Positions 24,991 through 37,581 of a stretch of DNA of 64,000 bases are shown one piece after another; within the stretch, counting starts at the first letter, position 1, and every line of letters begins with the position of its first letter. The stretch is taken from contig OZ024907.1 of NCBI GenBank assembly GCA_964017125.1, positions 26,412,476 through 26,476,475 of the forward strand, given 5' to 3'. This stretch comes from Flabesymbios commensalis. Its lineage: Eukaryota > Annelida > Polychaeta > Terebellida > Flabelligeridae. A program made the position numbers and the translations under genes. The notes under the pieces were generated by a model that saw nothing but the letters and a program-made list of their open reading frames with translations, was not told the DNA's origin and did not search any database.

Positions 24991-25400
24991 AATTAGAAGA
25001 ACGATTTCAATCATCGTCATCAATAGCAGGCGGGTACGGACTTGCATAGCACACAAATCGATCACCAATTGTACATCATGGTCGATAAATATGCACATCG
25101 ATGATTATACTCTATTCCAGCATTATTTTTATTCACGCTCACACACTATCGGTTAGGATATATGATACATTGTTGTTGAGTCTTCATAGAGGCTGTAGTT
25201 AAAGCTCACTGTAGTACCGTAATGGTCATTTCCGATGATAGGTGGCGCTATTATAATAGGCCTAATAATTTTCGCGAGATTCTTAAATTTGCGAATTAAT
25301 CCTCCTCGCAAAAATTAAAACCTCGCGAATATTACCAGATCTACAGTATACATCACCTGATCACTGATATCAAGATGGTGTGTTATACAGTGTAGATTTA
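24991..25400. other. Short gap with a small MITE (25262-25355)
   Basis: Bases 25262-25355 hold a cgcgag/ctcgcg-rich segment ending attaccagatctacagtata. Its reverse complement start (tatactgtagatctggtaat) matches 22067-22086, so the two are ends of one small TIR family. The remaining sequence is unassigned. Confidence 0.5.
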
Positions 25401-25814
25401 TGGGGAGATGGAGAGCCCCTCGCGCCGAAGGTACCTGTAAGTGACCGTTGGAGTCTCTAGTGTAAGGTCGCAATGGCGGACAAGGGAAACTGCCCAATCT
25501 TCACCATTTCAACACAAACTTCTTTCCCCGTCGAATCGACGGTTCCAAATAAATCATAAAACTCTTTCTCCACTTGTCATGTTTATTCGTTAGACATCTG
25601 GCAACAACAAAGCACAACCTTCGCGCACGGCACGTCCTGTTTGACTCAGAAAGAGCGACCTACGGCACGTCCGTAGTCGCCGAGTGTAACGTCTGAAGTG
25701 CGGGAAAAGTACCGAGACCGCAAGGGCTGCAATTGTGTGCGCCGGGCACCAAGGTACGGAAACGAGGCAGTCGTCCACAGCTTCTCGCGTCCGGGAAGCC
25801 GGTGATAACTGCCA
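25401..25814 (-). repeat. 3' LTR of the Gypsy element
   Basis: Matches 33037-33450 over 414 bp with about 11 mismatches by my reading (about 97% identity). On the minus strand it starts TGGCAGTTAT and ends CATCTCCCCA, the usual TG...CA form. Identity continues two bases past each end, so the exact borders could lie 2 bp further out. Confidence 0.92.
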
Positions 25815-26049
25815 CGTAAACTATAGCGTGTGAGGTTACAGCGTTGGTGGTTGAAATCGCAGCATTATACATGAATTGTCCCATCCTCTTAACACCAACT
25901 GTCCTTTTTGTATGTATTCATATGCTGCAAGCTACGATCAACCCATTCATTTAATTAACATAAATTTCTATTCGTATTTTAGCACTTGCTAAAAAAAAAT
26001 GTCTTCACATTTTATATATCTGTACACAATGCTGCCAGGCCTGGCGTAT

Positions 26050-29000
26050 TCATTTACAATTTAAAAACATTGTTAATACAGTGCATGCGGTTGGGCCGCC
26101 ATAGATGTCGTTAGGCGCCACTATGGCGTGAACCATCTGCACGAACCGGGCAGGAGTCTGGATTATTTGTCCGACTCTAGTTTTTCGCACTGTTTGGTCG
26201 GTCGAAATTTTTTCGCGATTAGCAATATTCGCACGGTTGCTTTTGGTCGAGTCGATTACGGCGTCAGCAGCACCCTGGGTTTTACCCCGTAGATGTAAAG
26301 GTATGCGGGAATACGTTCGTAAACCACCGCCGTTCCCATTAGCGCGGGATACGGCGGGGGCTCGCGAATGCGGCGCTACATAAGTATTATCTCTGTTAGA
26401 CAAGTTGACTTTAACATCTAGTTGCTTTGGGACTGTGACCGATTTTTGACTGCTTCTGACTGCCGTCGACTTTTTCGTTTTAACACTCGTCCCGTTGGAC
26501 GTCGGAGTGTCCGCACTACCAGTTCTAGGTGGACCCTGTGGATTCCTACTAGATGTCTTGGTAGCCGTCAATCTCTGTGGTTTGTTTGGCGTTTTACGCT
26601 GTATTGTCGTACCTGTCGTAGGCTCGCACTCGAGATGTGCGGGTTTAACGCGATCTAAAGAGACCGTCTCAACCTTGCCTTTAACTAGGATTTTTATTAC
26701 TGTGCCACTCCTCGCGTCGACCTTATATGGTCCGTCGTAAGGGGCGGTCAGAGGCGGCGCATTTGCGATTCGGCGCAAGAATACATGAGTACATGTAGCT
26801 ATTTCCTTGACTTGCAAAATGTTGTGTTGTTGTGTGTCACGTGGCGGACATAGACGGAGACGCGACATGGCCACGCGTAGCTTGTCTGAATAATTCTCCA
26901 AATCAGTGTTAGCGTCGACGGTGTACTGTTTAGTAAACTCTCCTGGGAGTCTAAGGGTTGTCCCGTATATCATCTCGGCAGCCGACCTGCCTAGTCTCTC
27001 CTTAACTGCGGAACAAACTCCTAAAAGCACAGCGGGTAACGTGATAGTCCACGGGTTCGGTGACTCGTGCGCCATAATGGCGGCTTTCAATTGACGGTGG
27101 AAACGTTCGACCATGCCATTCGACTGGGGGTGATAACTCGTGGTACGATTCCGAATAATCCCGAATTGATTACACAAACTATCCCACAATTTGGACTCGA
27201 ATTGAGCGTCCCTATCAGTGGTGATAGTGGCTGGAGTACCATAACGTGCTATCCACCCGCTGAAGAAAGCATCGGCGACCGTTTCGGCTCTAATATCTAC
27301 CATAGGTATAGCTTCGGGCCAACGTGTAAAACGGTCGACGCAAGTCAGTAGATATCTAAAGCCATCAGCATAGGGTAAAGGTCCGACTATATCTATGTGG
27401 ACATGATCAAATCGCTCGGTAGGTTCAGTGAACTTTCCGAAAAACTGGGGTGTTGTGACGTGAAACTTTAGCAGTCTGGCAACCCTTACAGGTACGACAC
27501 CATCTAGCAATATCTATATTCATGCCGTGCCATACAAATCGGGTATTAATTAAAGGTTTGGTAGCTCTATGCGATGGGTGGCCTAAACCGTGTAAGTTTG
27601 AAAAAACTTTTCGGCGAAATTTCGCGGTAAGGTAAGGCCAGTTGGACACATCACACCAGATCAATTGATTATCGAACAATTTTAATAGTTTGAAATTCAT
27701 AGTGGATGTAGTCGAGTGTCTCAAACGCGTGAATTTCACGTCATTAGCTTGGTCGAGACTTAACTCTTTACAGTCTATTGCTGGTCCATCATGTATCGCA
27801 GACACTGATGGTCGTGACAGCGCATCAACGACGAAATTTGTCTCACCTTTTACATATCTAATATCGGTGGTGAATTCAGCGATGAAAGCTAAATGACGTG
27901 TTTGTCGTAGGGACGCGCGCTCAGTCACGGATGACATTACGAATGTCAACGGTTTGTGATCTGTATTAACGAAGAAATTTCGTCCTTCTAAATTGTGTCT
28001 GAAATGTTTAATTGTGGCGTATACCGCCAAAAGCTCACGATCGAACGCGATGTAGCCTGCCTCTGCTGGGTTCAGCTTCTTGCTGAAAAACGAAAGTGGC
28101 TTCCACATACCATTTAAAAATTGCTGCAACACGCCACGGAGGCGACATCACTAGCATCGCACGTGATGTTAATCTGAGCTGTTGAATCTGGGTGCACCAG
28201 AAGCGTAGCGTTTGCCAATATTTGTTTTGACTCAGAAAATGCTGACTCTGCATTTTTATTCCACTTCAAATCGAAATTTGACTTCGGTGACAGTCTTGTA
28301 TGTCCTTCGTTGGCAGCTGTCAGTAAATTATTGAGTGGTGTCAACTTCGCAGTGCAATGCGGTATGAAACGGTGGTAGTAATTCACCATTCCTAGATATC
28401 TACGTAGTGCTCATTGCTTTTCGGGCTTAACGAAATTAACAATCACGTCAACGGCGCTGGGTAACGGCGAAATTCCTTCGGCACAAACGTGATGACCTGG
28501 AAAACTTAATTCAGTTGTACCGAACTGACACTTTTCAGGACCAATGATAATTCCGTATTCGGATAGTTGGGCAAAAAGAATTCGTAGATGTTTCTTATGC
28601 GTTTTATGATCTGAGCTGGTTACCAGTAGGTCATCCAAATAGACAAAAACAAAATCAAGTCAGCATGTAACGTGGTCTATAAAGCGCTGAAACGTTTGAC
28701 CGGAATTTCTTAGACCAAACGGTGTTCCAGTGAAATTAAATAAGCCAAAAGGTGTAGTAACGGCAGTCTTGTGTACATCGGACGGTTCCACCGGAATTTG
28801 GTGATAAGCTCGGACCAAGTTGATCTTCGAAAAAAAATTCGATACGGCTAAAAGCTGCGTGAAATCTTGTATATGAGGAATCGGATAACGGTCCGGTACG
28901 GTCTGTGCATTTAAACTACGGTAGTCCCTGCATGGTCTCCAATCGCCGTTTTTCTTTGGCACCATGTGAAGCGCTGAGGACCACTCGCTGTCGCTGGGTT

Positions 29001-29660
29001 CATTGACCCCTAGTTTTATCATCTCATCGAACTCGCGTTGTGCGGTAACCAGCTTTTCGGGTGCTAATCGTCGTGGTCGTGCAAACACTGGGTGTCCTTT
29101 AGTCACTATCTTGTGTGTTATGCCGTGTTTAACTGTCTCACCCTTTGTCGTAGGGCGTGTCAGTTCCGGGAACTGGCCGAGGAGTTTTGTGTACTCGTTC
29201 TGAACAGTGTCTACTCTGTTCAATGACAGTGGTTTAATCGATGACAGTGAAGCGGCAATAGCTAGACCTGTACGCATGTCCCGGAGACATCGGCTTCTCA
29301 AGTCTACGAGCAAATTATAGTGGATTAAAAAATCAGCCCCTATTATGGGTTGCTGCACATCTGCCACTATGAACGTCCACGGATATTCGCGCTTTAAGCC
29401 GACATCGACGACGCGTTTACAATTGCCGTAAGTATGTATAGTACTGTTATTAGCTGCCACCAGGGGGAGACTGTCAGCGTCCGAAATCCCGTTAGCGCAA
29501 GATTTCGGCAAAACACTGCCAGTTGCGCCCGTGTCAATCAAATATCTGCATTTATGTCCTTTATCTGCGACATATAATAACTTAGAGTGAAATAACGCAA
29601 TATTTGCTACTTCGCGCTGACCTAATGTGACATAGTACGAACAGGGTTCACTGCACAAGC
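26050..29660 (-). pseudogene. Fossil pol region: protease, RT, RNase H, integrase
   Basis: Recognisable blocks, minus strand, in order. An aspartic protease with [12 protein letters not shown]. Reverse transcriptase with [16 protein letters not shown] and PFGLFNF-type motifs and a MDDLLV box. RNase H with FDRELLAVYATIKHFRHNLE and NTDHKPL. An integrase with an H-H-C-C zinc motif (GHPSHRATKPL...CRTCKGCQ), a DDE core (HIDIVGPLP, TDRDAQFES, HPQSNGMVERFHR) and a C-terminal GPY-like YDGPYKV, followed by a basic tail. These place it in Gypsy/Ty3; the clade is not resolved. The region is broken in several places. Confidence 0.92.
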
Positions 29661-30848
29661 GCGCCTTTTCACCGTAAGTTTGGTGGTAGTAGCAAACCTG
29701 TGCAGTGGCTGTGTCGGTCGGTTGCGCGACATTATTTTGTGGCGTTTGCGGCGGCGGTGCGAAAGGTCATCATTTTGTTGTGCATTAGTACAATTATTTG
29801 ATTTATTAACAAACTCAGTGGCCTGTGCATTCGGCGGCGGAACGAAAGGTGGAGCAATATTCTGTTCATTTCTATAATGACTGGGTTGGTTATTAACGAA
29901 ACCTGAGGCCTGAACATTAGGAGCAAATGTAGGCGCAGGAGCATAGTTGTTATTTACTCGTCCACGTCCTTTATTTATTTTCCTCTCTGATGTAGTCACG
30001 GTTTCCAGTTTTTTAATTCGCCTAGACAAATCCTCCAACAAACCAACTAGCTTGGTGGTTTCCTCTACCTTTATTTCCGCAACCCCCGGCTTACTCTCTT
30101 CGACGTCCTCTTCGGCTGCCAGTGCCCGGTCGGCCAAAACGGCCAAACTTTCGAGGGTGGCACTGTCGGGTTAAGTCGCCAAATTAGCTCTGATTGAAGC
30201 GGGCATCTGTCGGATGAATGCTTGACGAATTACTGCTTTCCCCACCACGGCTTTTGTGCCGAAACCTGCAGTCTTCTGCAGACGCCACAGGAAACGCGAG
30301 GGGATGTCAGTACCAATTCTTTCACCAGAGATCACTTTGTTAACCCTTTCGGGTGTGGTCAAACCTCGTCTCTTTATCAAGATCGCTTTCAGGCTTTCGT
30401 ATTTATGGGACCTGAAAGGCTGAAGTAGCACGTCCCTCACATCCGATGCGACCTCGCCCGAAAGTGCAGCGCAGGTTAAGCTGTACCTCTCATCATCATC
30501 GTTGATCTGGTGAAGAGCAAACTGAGTCTCTATTTGGTTGAACCAGAGTTCAACATCCGAAGCGTAGAAAGTGGCGATTCTGAACTTTAGTAAGTTTGTA
30601 GCACGTCTCTGGGACTGCCTACCGAGCGGTGAAGTACTCCTTGAGGAATCGCTCCTAGAGTGAGAACTCATACGTTTAGCTCGGGCAATTCGAGCGAAAT
30701 CAGCTTTGAGGCGTTGATATTCTTCGTCTGCCTCTCGGAATCGAACCTCATTGTCCTCACTGTCTTGATGATAATCATCTTTAGGTCTAGCATCCGCACC
30801 TTCTAGGGGCGTTGACATGAAGCCTTCACTGTCGTATTGCTTCGACAT
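29622..30848 (-). pseudogene. Fossil gag region
   Basis: Upstream of pol on the minus strand. The first part resembles the capsid-like segment of many animal Gypsy gag proteins (FRIATFYASDVELWFNQIET, then FIRQMPASIRANL). The second part is rich in Asn, Pro and Gln, with a basic stretch near its end. It is treated as one broken region of the element. Confidence 0.8.
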
Positions 30849-33036
30849 TATGAAATAGTGTTTTGAAATTAGCTAACTAGTGAAGCATTTGAGATAGCTG
30901 GCCTATTGGCTCTGTGTCTATCTCAAATGTGTGTAAAATGGCATGTCATATTAACACATGCCAACTATTTTGACGTGCCGTGCACGGATAGGTTGTATGT
31001 TGCCGTTTAAATCAGATGAAAAATGTTTGTAATATGCTGAATCTTAGAAATGTAGACTGTAGAAAATGTTCATGCTATGTCGCATGTTGCGAGAAACAGG
31101 GGTTGCAGATATAGTTGAAAATGCGTCGCTGAGGTTGCGCCTAAGTGCTGTGCACTAGTTCACAAAGGTATATATTTATTTTCGTGAAAACTAAAGGTCT
31201 ATATTTGACATAAGACGTTTTCACTTATTCACACACATGAATAATGGTATAGTGAAAACCGTAGGTCGAAATTGTACATAAAAAAAAAAAAAATGCCAGA
31301 TACAATTATGACATGCTATGCTAAGCTAGGATAATAGTATAATGTAAATCGACATGGGTGAAAAAAAAATTTTTAACACAAGTCTAAAAAACAAATACAA
31401 ATATTGGCAATGTTTCGCGATAGCGCAACTGTCAAATCGAATATTTCTGTATTTATAAAAAATTTAAACTTCAGAAATAAACTATTGTGAGAAAATTTCG
31501 TTCTCAAACTGATAGACTAAATGTGACTGCGAATAAAAACAGTTACATTTATAATTTTAGAAAAATATTTAAAACGTGACTGACAGTAGTCTATGCTGAT
31601 TGATGATATAGTATATCATTTCGCTGAAAAATGATGTCTGTGATGAACATTCCACGTTTTTTTTTTATAATGGCACGTTCATCACCGAGTCATTCTTATA
31701 AACGTCCAAATCAATCGCTCGCTTCGATTCATTGATTGACGTATAAATCGGCTGTCGTCGTAGCGGTTGTGTTTATTTCGTCTGTGGTGGGTGTGTGTAT
31801 GAGGTATTGTCGGTGCTGCCAACATGTGCGGCAGACAGCATGTGGCTGCCTGTCTGTGTCAGCATGCGTGGAACGGTGTGTACATAGAAACATGATCAGC
31901 GGCCCCGTCTCGCCTCACATTAGCATATTCATTACCTACTGCGTGCCCAAATAAGGCGCTAAATAGGCTAGAGCGATTACAAACACCGAAGGGCGTTTTA
32001 AAGTGAAAAAAAATCTCACACAGTTAGTGTTATAATTTTGTTTTCGAAACAACTTATTTATATTTCCTCTCTTTCAATCATTTTAAAAAAGAAAATTTAT
32101 TAATAATTTAAATTTTTTTATTAAAACTAGTCCGTGTATAGTTTTGAACACGTGAGGAATCAGCTCCACCAAATCAAAATGGCTATCTAATTTATGCTAA
32201 TGTGATGTGGCGACACAGGTTCACTGTCCAAATGCATGCCGGTTATGGCGGGACACGTGTTTGCCCACGGCGGGCGATCAGCTAAGTTAGGGGAACCAGC
32301 GTCCAAAATGGCGCTCACCTACCAAATACATGTACAATATTCAGCATTCTCTGAAATAACATATGATAATAGTAATAAAATATTGACCTACGGTCCTGGG
32401 AATATTTTTAACAGACCAAATAGGACCGTTTATTAACATTCATTTAGGTAAACAATTTTATTTTGGCCCTAAACCTAATAAAGGTTACCCGAGTCGAAGC
32501 GATATTTATAATTTCTTGTCGATTTTGCTGAAAAATCGAAAAAATGACGAGGCTTCGTCTATGGACTTTAAAATCGAGTCACCCAATTATGGTAATCAAC
32601 AATAAAAAATGAGTTTCCGAAAATACCCACTTCCTATTCGCCTACAGTGGCATTAATAGGATGAAAGCATTTAACAAACTCTTACATTGAAAAAATGGTA
32701 GACTAAGTCTATGAGAACAATTTTCAGGATTCTTCTAGAGAAACCGACATGGTCGCCATCTTGAAAAAGCGCCAAACACACAAAAATTAGAAATTCACGC
32801 CGTTTTCGACGTAAAAAAAACGTGCTTCTCCTCTGATAACTCTTTCTGACTAATTTAAACTGGCATATAAAGAATGACCTACAGTTTTCACATACCTGAT
32901 GAAAAAAATCCATAGCATTTTTTTCAAAAAATCCCTTAAAATTTAATCAAAACTATCCTTGAAAACAGCGGTTTTCAACTGGCTTCCAGGTGAAAACACT
33001 GTTGCGTTGACTATCAGTCGTCAGGGGTCACCAGTA
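30849..33036 (-). other. Long leader of the Gypsy element with candidate primer-binding site
   Basis: About 2.2 kb lies between gag and the 5' LTR, unusually long for a Gypsy leader. Immediately inside the LTR, the minus strand reads CTGGTGACCCCTGACGACTG (33015-33034), which has the TGG start expected of a primer-binding site complementary to a tRNA 3' end. The rest has no convincing coding sequence. It could be true leader or could include a later insertion. Confidence 0.6.
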
Positions 33037-33450
33037 TGGGGAGATGGAGAGCCCCTCGCGCCGAAGGTACCTGTAAGTGACCGTTGGAGTCTCTAGTGTA
33101 GGGTCGCAATGGCGGACGAGGGAAACTGCCCAATCTTCACCATTTCAACACAAACTTCCTTCCCCGTCGAATCGACGGTTCCAAATAAATCATAAAACTC
33201 TTTCTCCACTTGTCATGTTTATTCGTTAGACATCTGGCAACAACAAAGCACAACCTCTGCGCACGGCACGTCCTGTTTGACTCAGAGAGAGCGACCTATG
33301 GCACGTCCGTAGTCGCCGAGTGTAACGTCTGAAGTGCGGGAAAAGTACCAAGACCGCATGGGCTGCAATTGTGTGCGCCCGGCACCAAGGTACGGAAACG
33401 AGGCAGTCGTCCACAGCTTCTCGCGTCCGGGAAGCCGGGGATAACTGCCA
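33037..33450 (-). repeat. 5' LTR of the Gypsy element
   Basis: The partner of 25401-25814 and the same length. It contains AATAAA-type sequence (caaataaatcataaa on the plus strand), but I cannot map promoter parts with confidence. Confidence 0.92.
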
Positions 33451-33504
33451 CGAAACTTAACAAAGTAAGGATTCTACAGAATATTGCTGGTATCTATAAG
33501 CTGC

Positions 33505-33560
33505 AGTGGCGTAGCCAGCATGTATGCACGCATGTACGCAAGTGTGTACAACCTGGCCCA
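33505..33560 (+). mobile_element. hAT-type terminus fragment
   Basis: CAGTGGCGTAGCCAGCATGT is a typical hAT terminal sequence. No partner end (reverse complement near CTACGCCACTG) was found in this window, so this is probably a truncated copy. Confidence 0.45.
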
Positions 33561-33948
33561 GCCTAAAAGAAAACATTCTAAGAAATTTAGTGTTATTTTC
33601 ACATTTTACGGGACATAATATAATAGGCCTATCTTAATACAGTTACAGACGACAGGCAAACATATATAGTTACTATAATGTTTGCCTGCCGTACGTAGTA
33701 GGCCTAATGCAATGTAACCTAGCCATGATAATCACATAATAGGGCTTTGTAACAGTGACATAGCGCAAATACCTGAGGGAGATAATTTAACCCAGTTAAA
33801 AAAAAATTGCACACAGAACAGGCTGACTTTGTACCTTGCAGTAGGCTAGCTATGCCTATTATTTCGTGTATAGCTATCATCTAGGCCAAGACTTCAGTAG
33901 CTAATATTAGACTATTTGAGCCTTTAAATTTGACTCAAAATTCATTTT

Positions 33949-34162
33949 TTAACCTTTTCAGGCCTGAATTAACCATCTTCCATCCAATACAAGCACCGAC
34001 TTACTGTCGCACTGATCGACTTGTAAGTGTATGAAGATTACCTGAGATGAGTGATTAATTGTAAAAAATGTCATATAGAGTCTACTGTTAAAACAGCTTC
34101 ACGAAAAAAGTGTAAAGAATTAAGTTACATGTAGTTTTCATCAGGAGGCTTTAAAGGGTTAA
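33949..34162. mobile_element. piggyBac-like MITE, copy 1
   Basis: Bounded by TTAA on both sides. Ends are TTAACCTTTTCAGGCCTGAA and, inverted, TTAACCCTTTAAAGCCTCCT, which fits the piggyBac TTAA target and CCCTTT ends. The interior has a hairpin: accatcttccatcca and caagcaccgac, then gatcgacttg and gtgtatgaagat. A second copy at 53305-53525 has the same layout. Confidence 0.7.
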
Positions 34163-36001
34163 TTAAGTGAAGGTTCTTAAATGCGGATGCGCCCACCGCA
34201 AGCCTTTTCTTATTAGCAAAAGGAAGAATTCATAATTAGGAAAATAATATGCAAATACTTGTCGTATGAAGAGTAAAAAATAATGTTTCTAGGATGCCAA
34301 TCTCATATATTAAACGAAATTAAATCGATGTGAATTAGAACATCAATTATTGGGGTATGTTATACTTTTTTTTTTTTTACATATTCACTAAGAGCTTTGC
34401 ATTGTTTTCGCAAAATAATTTTTGTAGTGAAGGGAAATTCCCACTGATGGGCATAAGTATGCTCGCAAAAATCATGGATAGTAGGCTCACCTACAGTCTC
34501 AGATAAAATGTATAATAAATGAATAACGTTTACAAACACCCCAGTAAACACAAAACATATATATACCATTTGTACAATGTTGGACTAGTGTCTAAGACGT
34601 TGGGCCGACGTTGTACAAATAATATACAAATGTTTTGTGTTTACTGGACGCGAGACAACAATATAATAGTGAATCATGTTGCCAAGTACAAGGAAACTGC
34701 ATCTAAAAGTAGTCGGAAATACGAAAAAATTCGGGGAGAGGCATTAGCGGATCAAGAGATGGGGCCGGGGTGGTTTCGTGTGTTGTTAATATTAGTTTAA
34801 TGTTGGGCCAGCGTTGCAGACGGTGGACCAGCAATAAGTCAGCGATCACTGCTAGAGCTGTGTCAGTGTCGTCACGTACCAACGGCACTGGACCAACGTT
34901 GGGACAACGCTGGCAGCAAGTGAGAGAGATATAGAAACATCGAATGCTATCACAGTGTGGCTACGCAGTGCCAATGTCAGTCCAGTGCTAACAGCACTGA
35001 GCCAGCATTGGCGCAACGCTGGCGTTGACGTGTCACCGCGTTGGTGAGAGAGTGACAATTCACAAGCCATGTCACGCATTCACATGCACTTATAGATAAC
35101 AGATTAATAATTTTCACCAACAAACAAAAACTCACAAAACGTTAAGAAAACAAGCATACACTTAAATACACACTCAATTCACAAACCATCAAAACAACAA
35201 GACAAAATAACAGATAGGATTCAAACACCACAACGAATCCTGGTGGCTCTGAAAAGAGACAAATTCAAAACAACCAAATTTGTTAAATTTCACAAATTAA
35301 GATGAGACGCTATAGCTTCTAGGAACTTTCTACTTTTCAAATTATTAACTTCAGACACTTTCAGACCATTCCACTCAAATTCATTGAAAACTACATAACT
35401 CTGCCGTTTTTTTTCTGGGTATGCTGGAGTATGGTGACGGCACACGGACAGTCGGGCAAACAACACAAGGTAAATTGATCACATTTGATTCAAAATTTAA
35501 CATTCCTGATTTCTAATTATTGACAACCATGTCAAAAATAAGAAATACGGAAATTTCGTCTCTATATCCAGCCTAACTGTTAAGTACGCAGCACGCAAAT
35601 AAAAAACGTTTGCAGTTCTAGTCTATGAACATTTTTACATCATATGGTAATATTATTAAGCTAAAATAAAATCACCGATTTTTTTATGATTATAGACTTG
35701 GGCATGTCCCCTTAATGAGTAACGAAGCATGGTGACTCTACTGTCCACATGACACAAATTATGCAAACGGGGCAACAATTGTCGCACCGCAATATAAGTC
35801 ATAGTGTTTCAAGTGTTGATTTAATTGGACCATGTTTGACAACTCAACCCAGAATTCACATTTTAAAAATCATTGACGCAACATGTATAGGGGCTATACT
35901 GTATAGTCCACTGTAGCTTTTTAGCATTGAGTGTAAGTAAACAGGTCACATGTTGGACAGTCAAGCGCAGAACGCAATATTAAGTACTGTATAGGATCCC
36001 C
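34163..36001. other. Intergenic with hairpin-family copies (34541-34647; 34800-35045)
   Basis: 34541-34647 is a complete ~107-bp palindromic copy: ccagtaaacacaaaacat at the left and its complement at the right, around a gttgggccgacgttg centre. 34800-35045 holds two or three diverged copies (ttgggccagcgttgcagacg at 34803). The rest is AT-rich and unassigned. Confidence 0.6.
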
Positions 36002-36190
36002 AGTGGAGCATCCAGGAATTGACAAACGGGGAGGGGGTGCCGCCGATTTTTTTCAGGAATTTATAAACACCACAGCCAGCCTCGTATGTTCTAGAGGGGT
36101 CCGGGGGCATGCTCCCCCCCCCCCCCCCGGAAAAAAATTAATCTGAGGCCTCAAATGAAGTGTTTTGGATCATATTTAGGCCTGTTTTTT
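36002..36190 (+). mobile_element. hAT-like 5' fragment with C tract
   Basis: Starts CAGTGGAGCATCCAGGAATT, close to common hAT ends, and continues into ggtccgggggcatgctcccc and a C tract. A similar ggtccgggggtctcccc block lies in the hAT-like element at 50852-52721. The right border is unclear. Confidence 0.5.
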
Positions 36191-36361
36191 CTTCCCTTTT
36201 CACGTCACAAAAAGGCACCTCGTATTATCTGATTATATATAGATGTAGAATTTAATAAAAATAAAATAGCGCTCTAGCAGTAAGTTCATTGTGTGTAAAA
36301 CGTATCTGTAAACGTAGGCCAGTCACCGTGTTTGGTAAGCTCACGACGATTGTGATGCACA

Positions 36362-36540
36362 CAGTGAACACGATACACTAACGTAATGCTGGGTCAAAGC
36401 TAGGACACTGTCGACAACGCTGGCCCAACATTTAAGCAGCATTGGACAGTGGGTCGTGGTACAATGTTGGTCCACTGTCTTCGACGCTGACACAACATTG
36501 TTGCAGCATTGGGTGGATGTGTGTGTTTGTGTTTGCTGGG
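36362..36540. repeat. Hairpin-family copies, compound
   Basis: Two adjoining diverged copies. Outer ends are gtgaacacgatacac and gtgtttgctggg; inner blocks are acgctggcccaacattt, acaatgttggtccactgtct and tcgacgctgacacaacattg. Confidence 0.6.
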
Positions 36541-37581
36541 AGACCCCGGGACGTGAGGCGCGTGGCACCTTTGACAACCACGGGCAGATAAATGACACAG
36601 TTAGTCTGCAACCAAGTCACACTGCTCTGTTCATTTATAATAATACTGATTCAATCTAAGATCACCTTTTATGTGGGAGTGTGCTATTGTCTAGGCCTAC
36701 AACGGCAGGCCTATCTGAACATGATATTTTATTAAGATGTATTGGAATGAGAGAAATGCGTTCACGAAATATAACAAGATATTGATCACTGATCATATTT
36801 CCTATATGGCAAATTTTATACGTGTAGGCCTCAGAATGTCCACATTGCTGGGATAGCATTAACGCCCACCGCTGTTGTTGCTGTGTAGCATGTGCCCTAT
36901 CAGTGATTATTACACCCTGACACCTTATACAGTCACACACTTCTTGTGTCTAGACAATATCAACGACGATATCAAAATATGGTATTTCTAATAGATGAAT
37001 TAAAATAATATAAATTTGTAGGCGAAATATAAATATTTTAAAATCTGACGCAATACATTTCATACAGTGTATATGTAGCCTATGCAGGCCTGCCAAAAAA
37101 CTGTTGCCGGTGTTGCCGCCATTGAGTATCGTGTATGCAGATGTCTGTCCTGTGTTGTGTCACGGTGCTATAGTATTAGTAGAAAAAGGTAATATCTATA
37201 GGCCTACATTATATTATCACAGAACTGAATTCCAGTTCTGTGATATTATGATGGCCCATGGACACTGCTGACATCCAAAATTTGAGGTCGTTTTATCACT
37301 GATTATGGGTAGACTTTTTTCCCGTCATCAGAGGCCTCATATCTTATCTTGTATTATACATGGCGTCGTACTATACGCGGGGATATGCGGTATGTCAACA
37401 TGTTAAATGAATTTAAATGTGCACCAGAGACATAGATTTAATAAAAAAATGTCTCAAATGTTTATTTGAAGGATCTGCTAAATTACAACTTTATTAGCCT
37501 TTTTATTCAGATTTTGAAAGATAAGACACGAGATACAGGGTAGCTACTGGCTGATTCAACACCTCATTGGACCACTGCGAC
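36541..37581. other. Intergenic, no gene seen
   Basis: Contains several taggcct motifs and a short inverted repeat (cagaactgaattccagttctg, 37220-37240). Nothing coding was recognised. Confidence 0.4.

Larger units (their letters stand above)
25401..33450 (-). mobile_element. Gypsy/Ty3 LTR retrotransposon, full-length but broken
   Basis: An LTR element on the minus strand, about 8 kb, with paired 414-bp LTRs, a long leader, a gag region (about 29,600-30,850) and a pol region (about 26,050-29,660). Domain order is gag, protease, reverse transcriptase, RNase H, integrase, which is the Gypsy/Ty3 order. There is no envelope gene between integrase and the 3' LTR. The reading frames are interrupted at about half a dozen places, so it is not intact, although gag-pol frameshifting is normal in this family. 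LTR similarity suggests a fairly recent insertion. I saw no matching target duplication beside the LTRs. Confidence 0.93.

Noticed and set aside
26422-30428. Plus-strand ORFs across the Gypsy element
   Set aside because: They are shadows of the minus-strand gag and pol regions.
25396-33455. Target-site duplication of the Gypsy element
   Set aside because: The bases outside the two LTRs do not match under either of the two border placements I tried.
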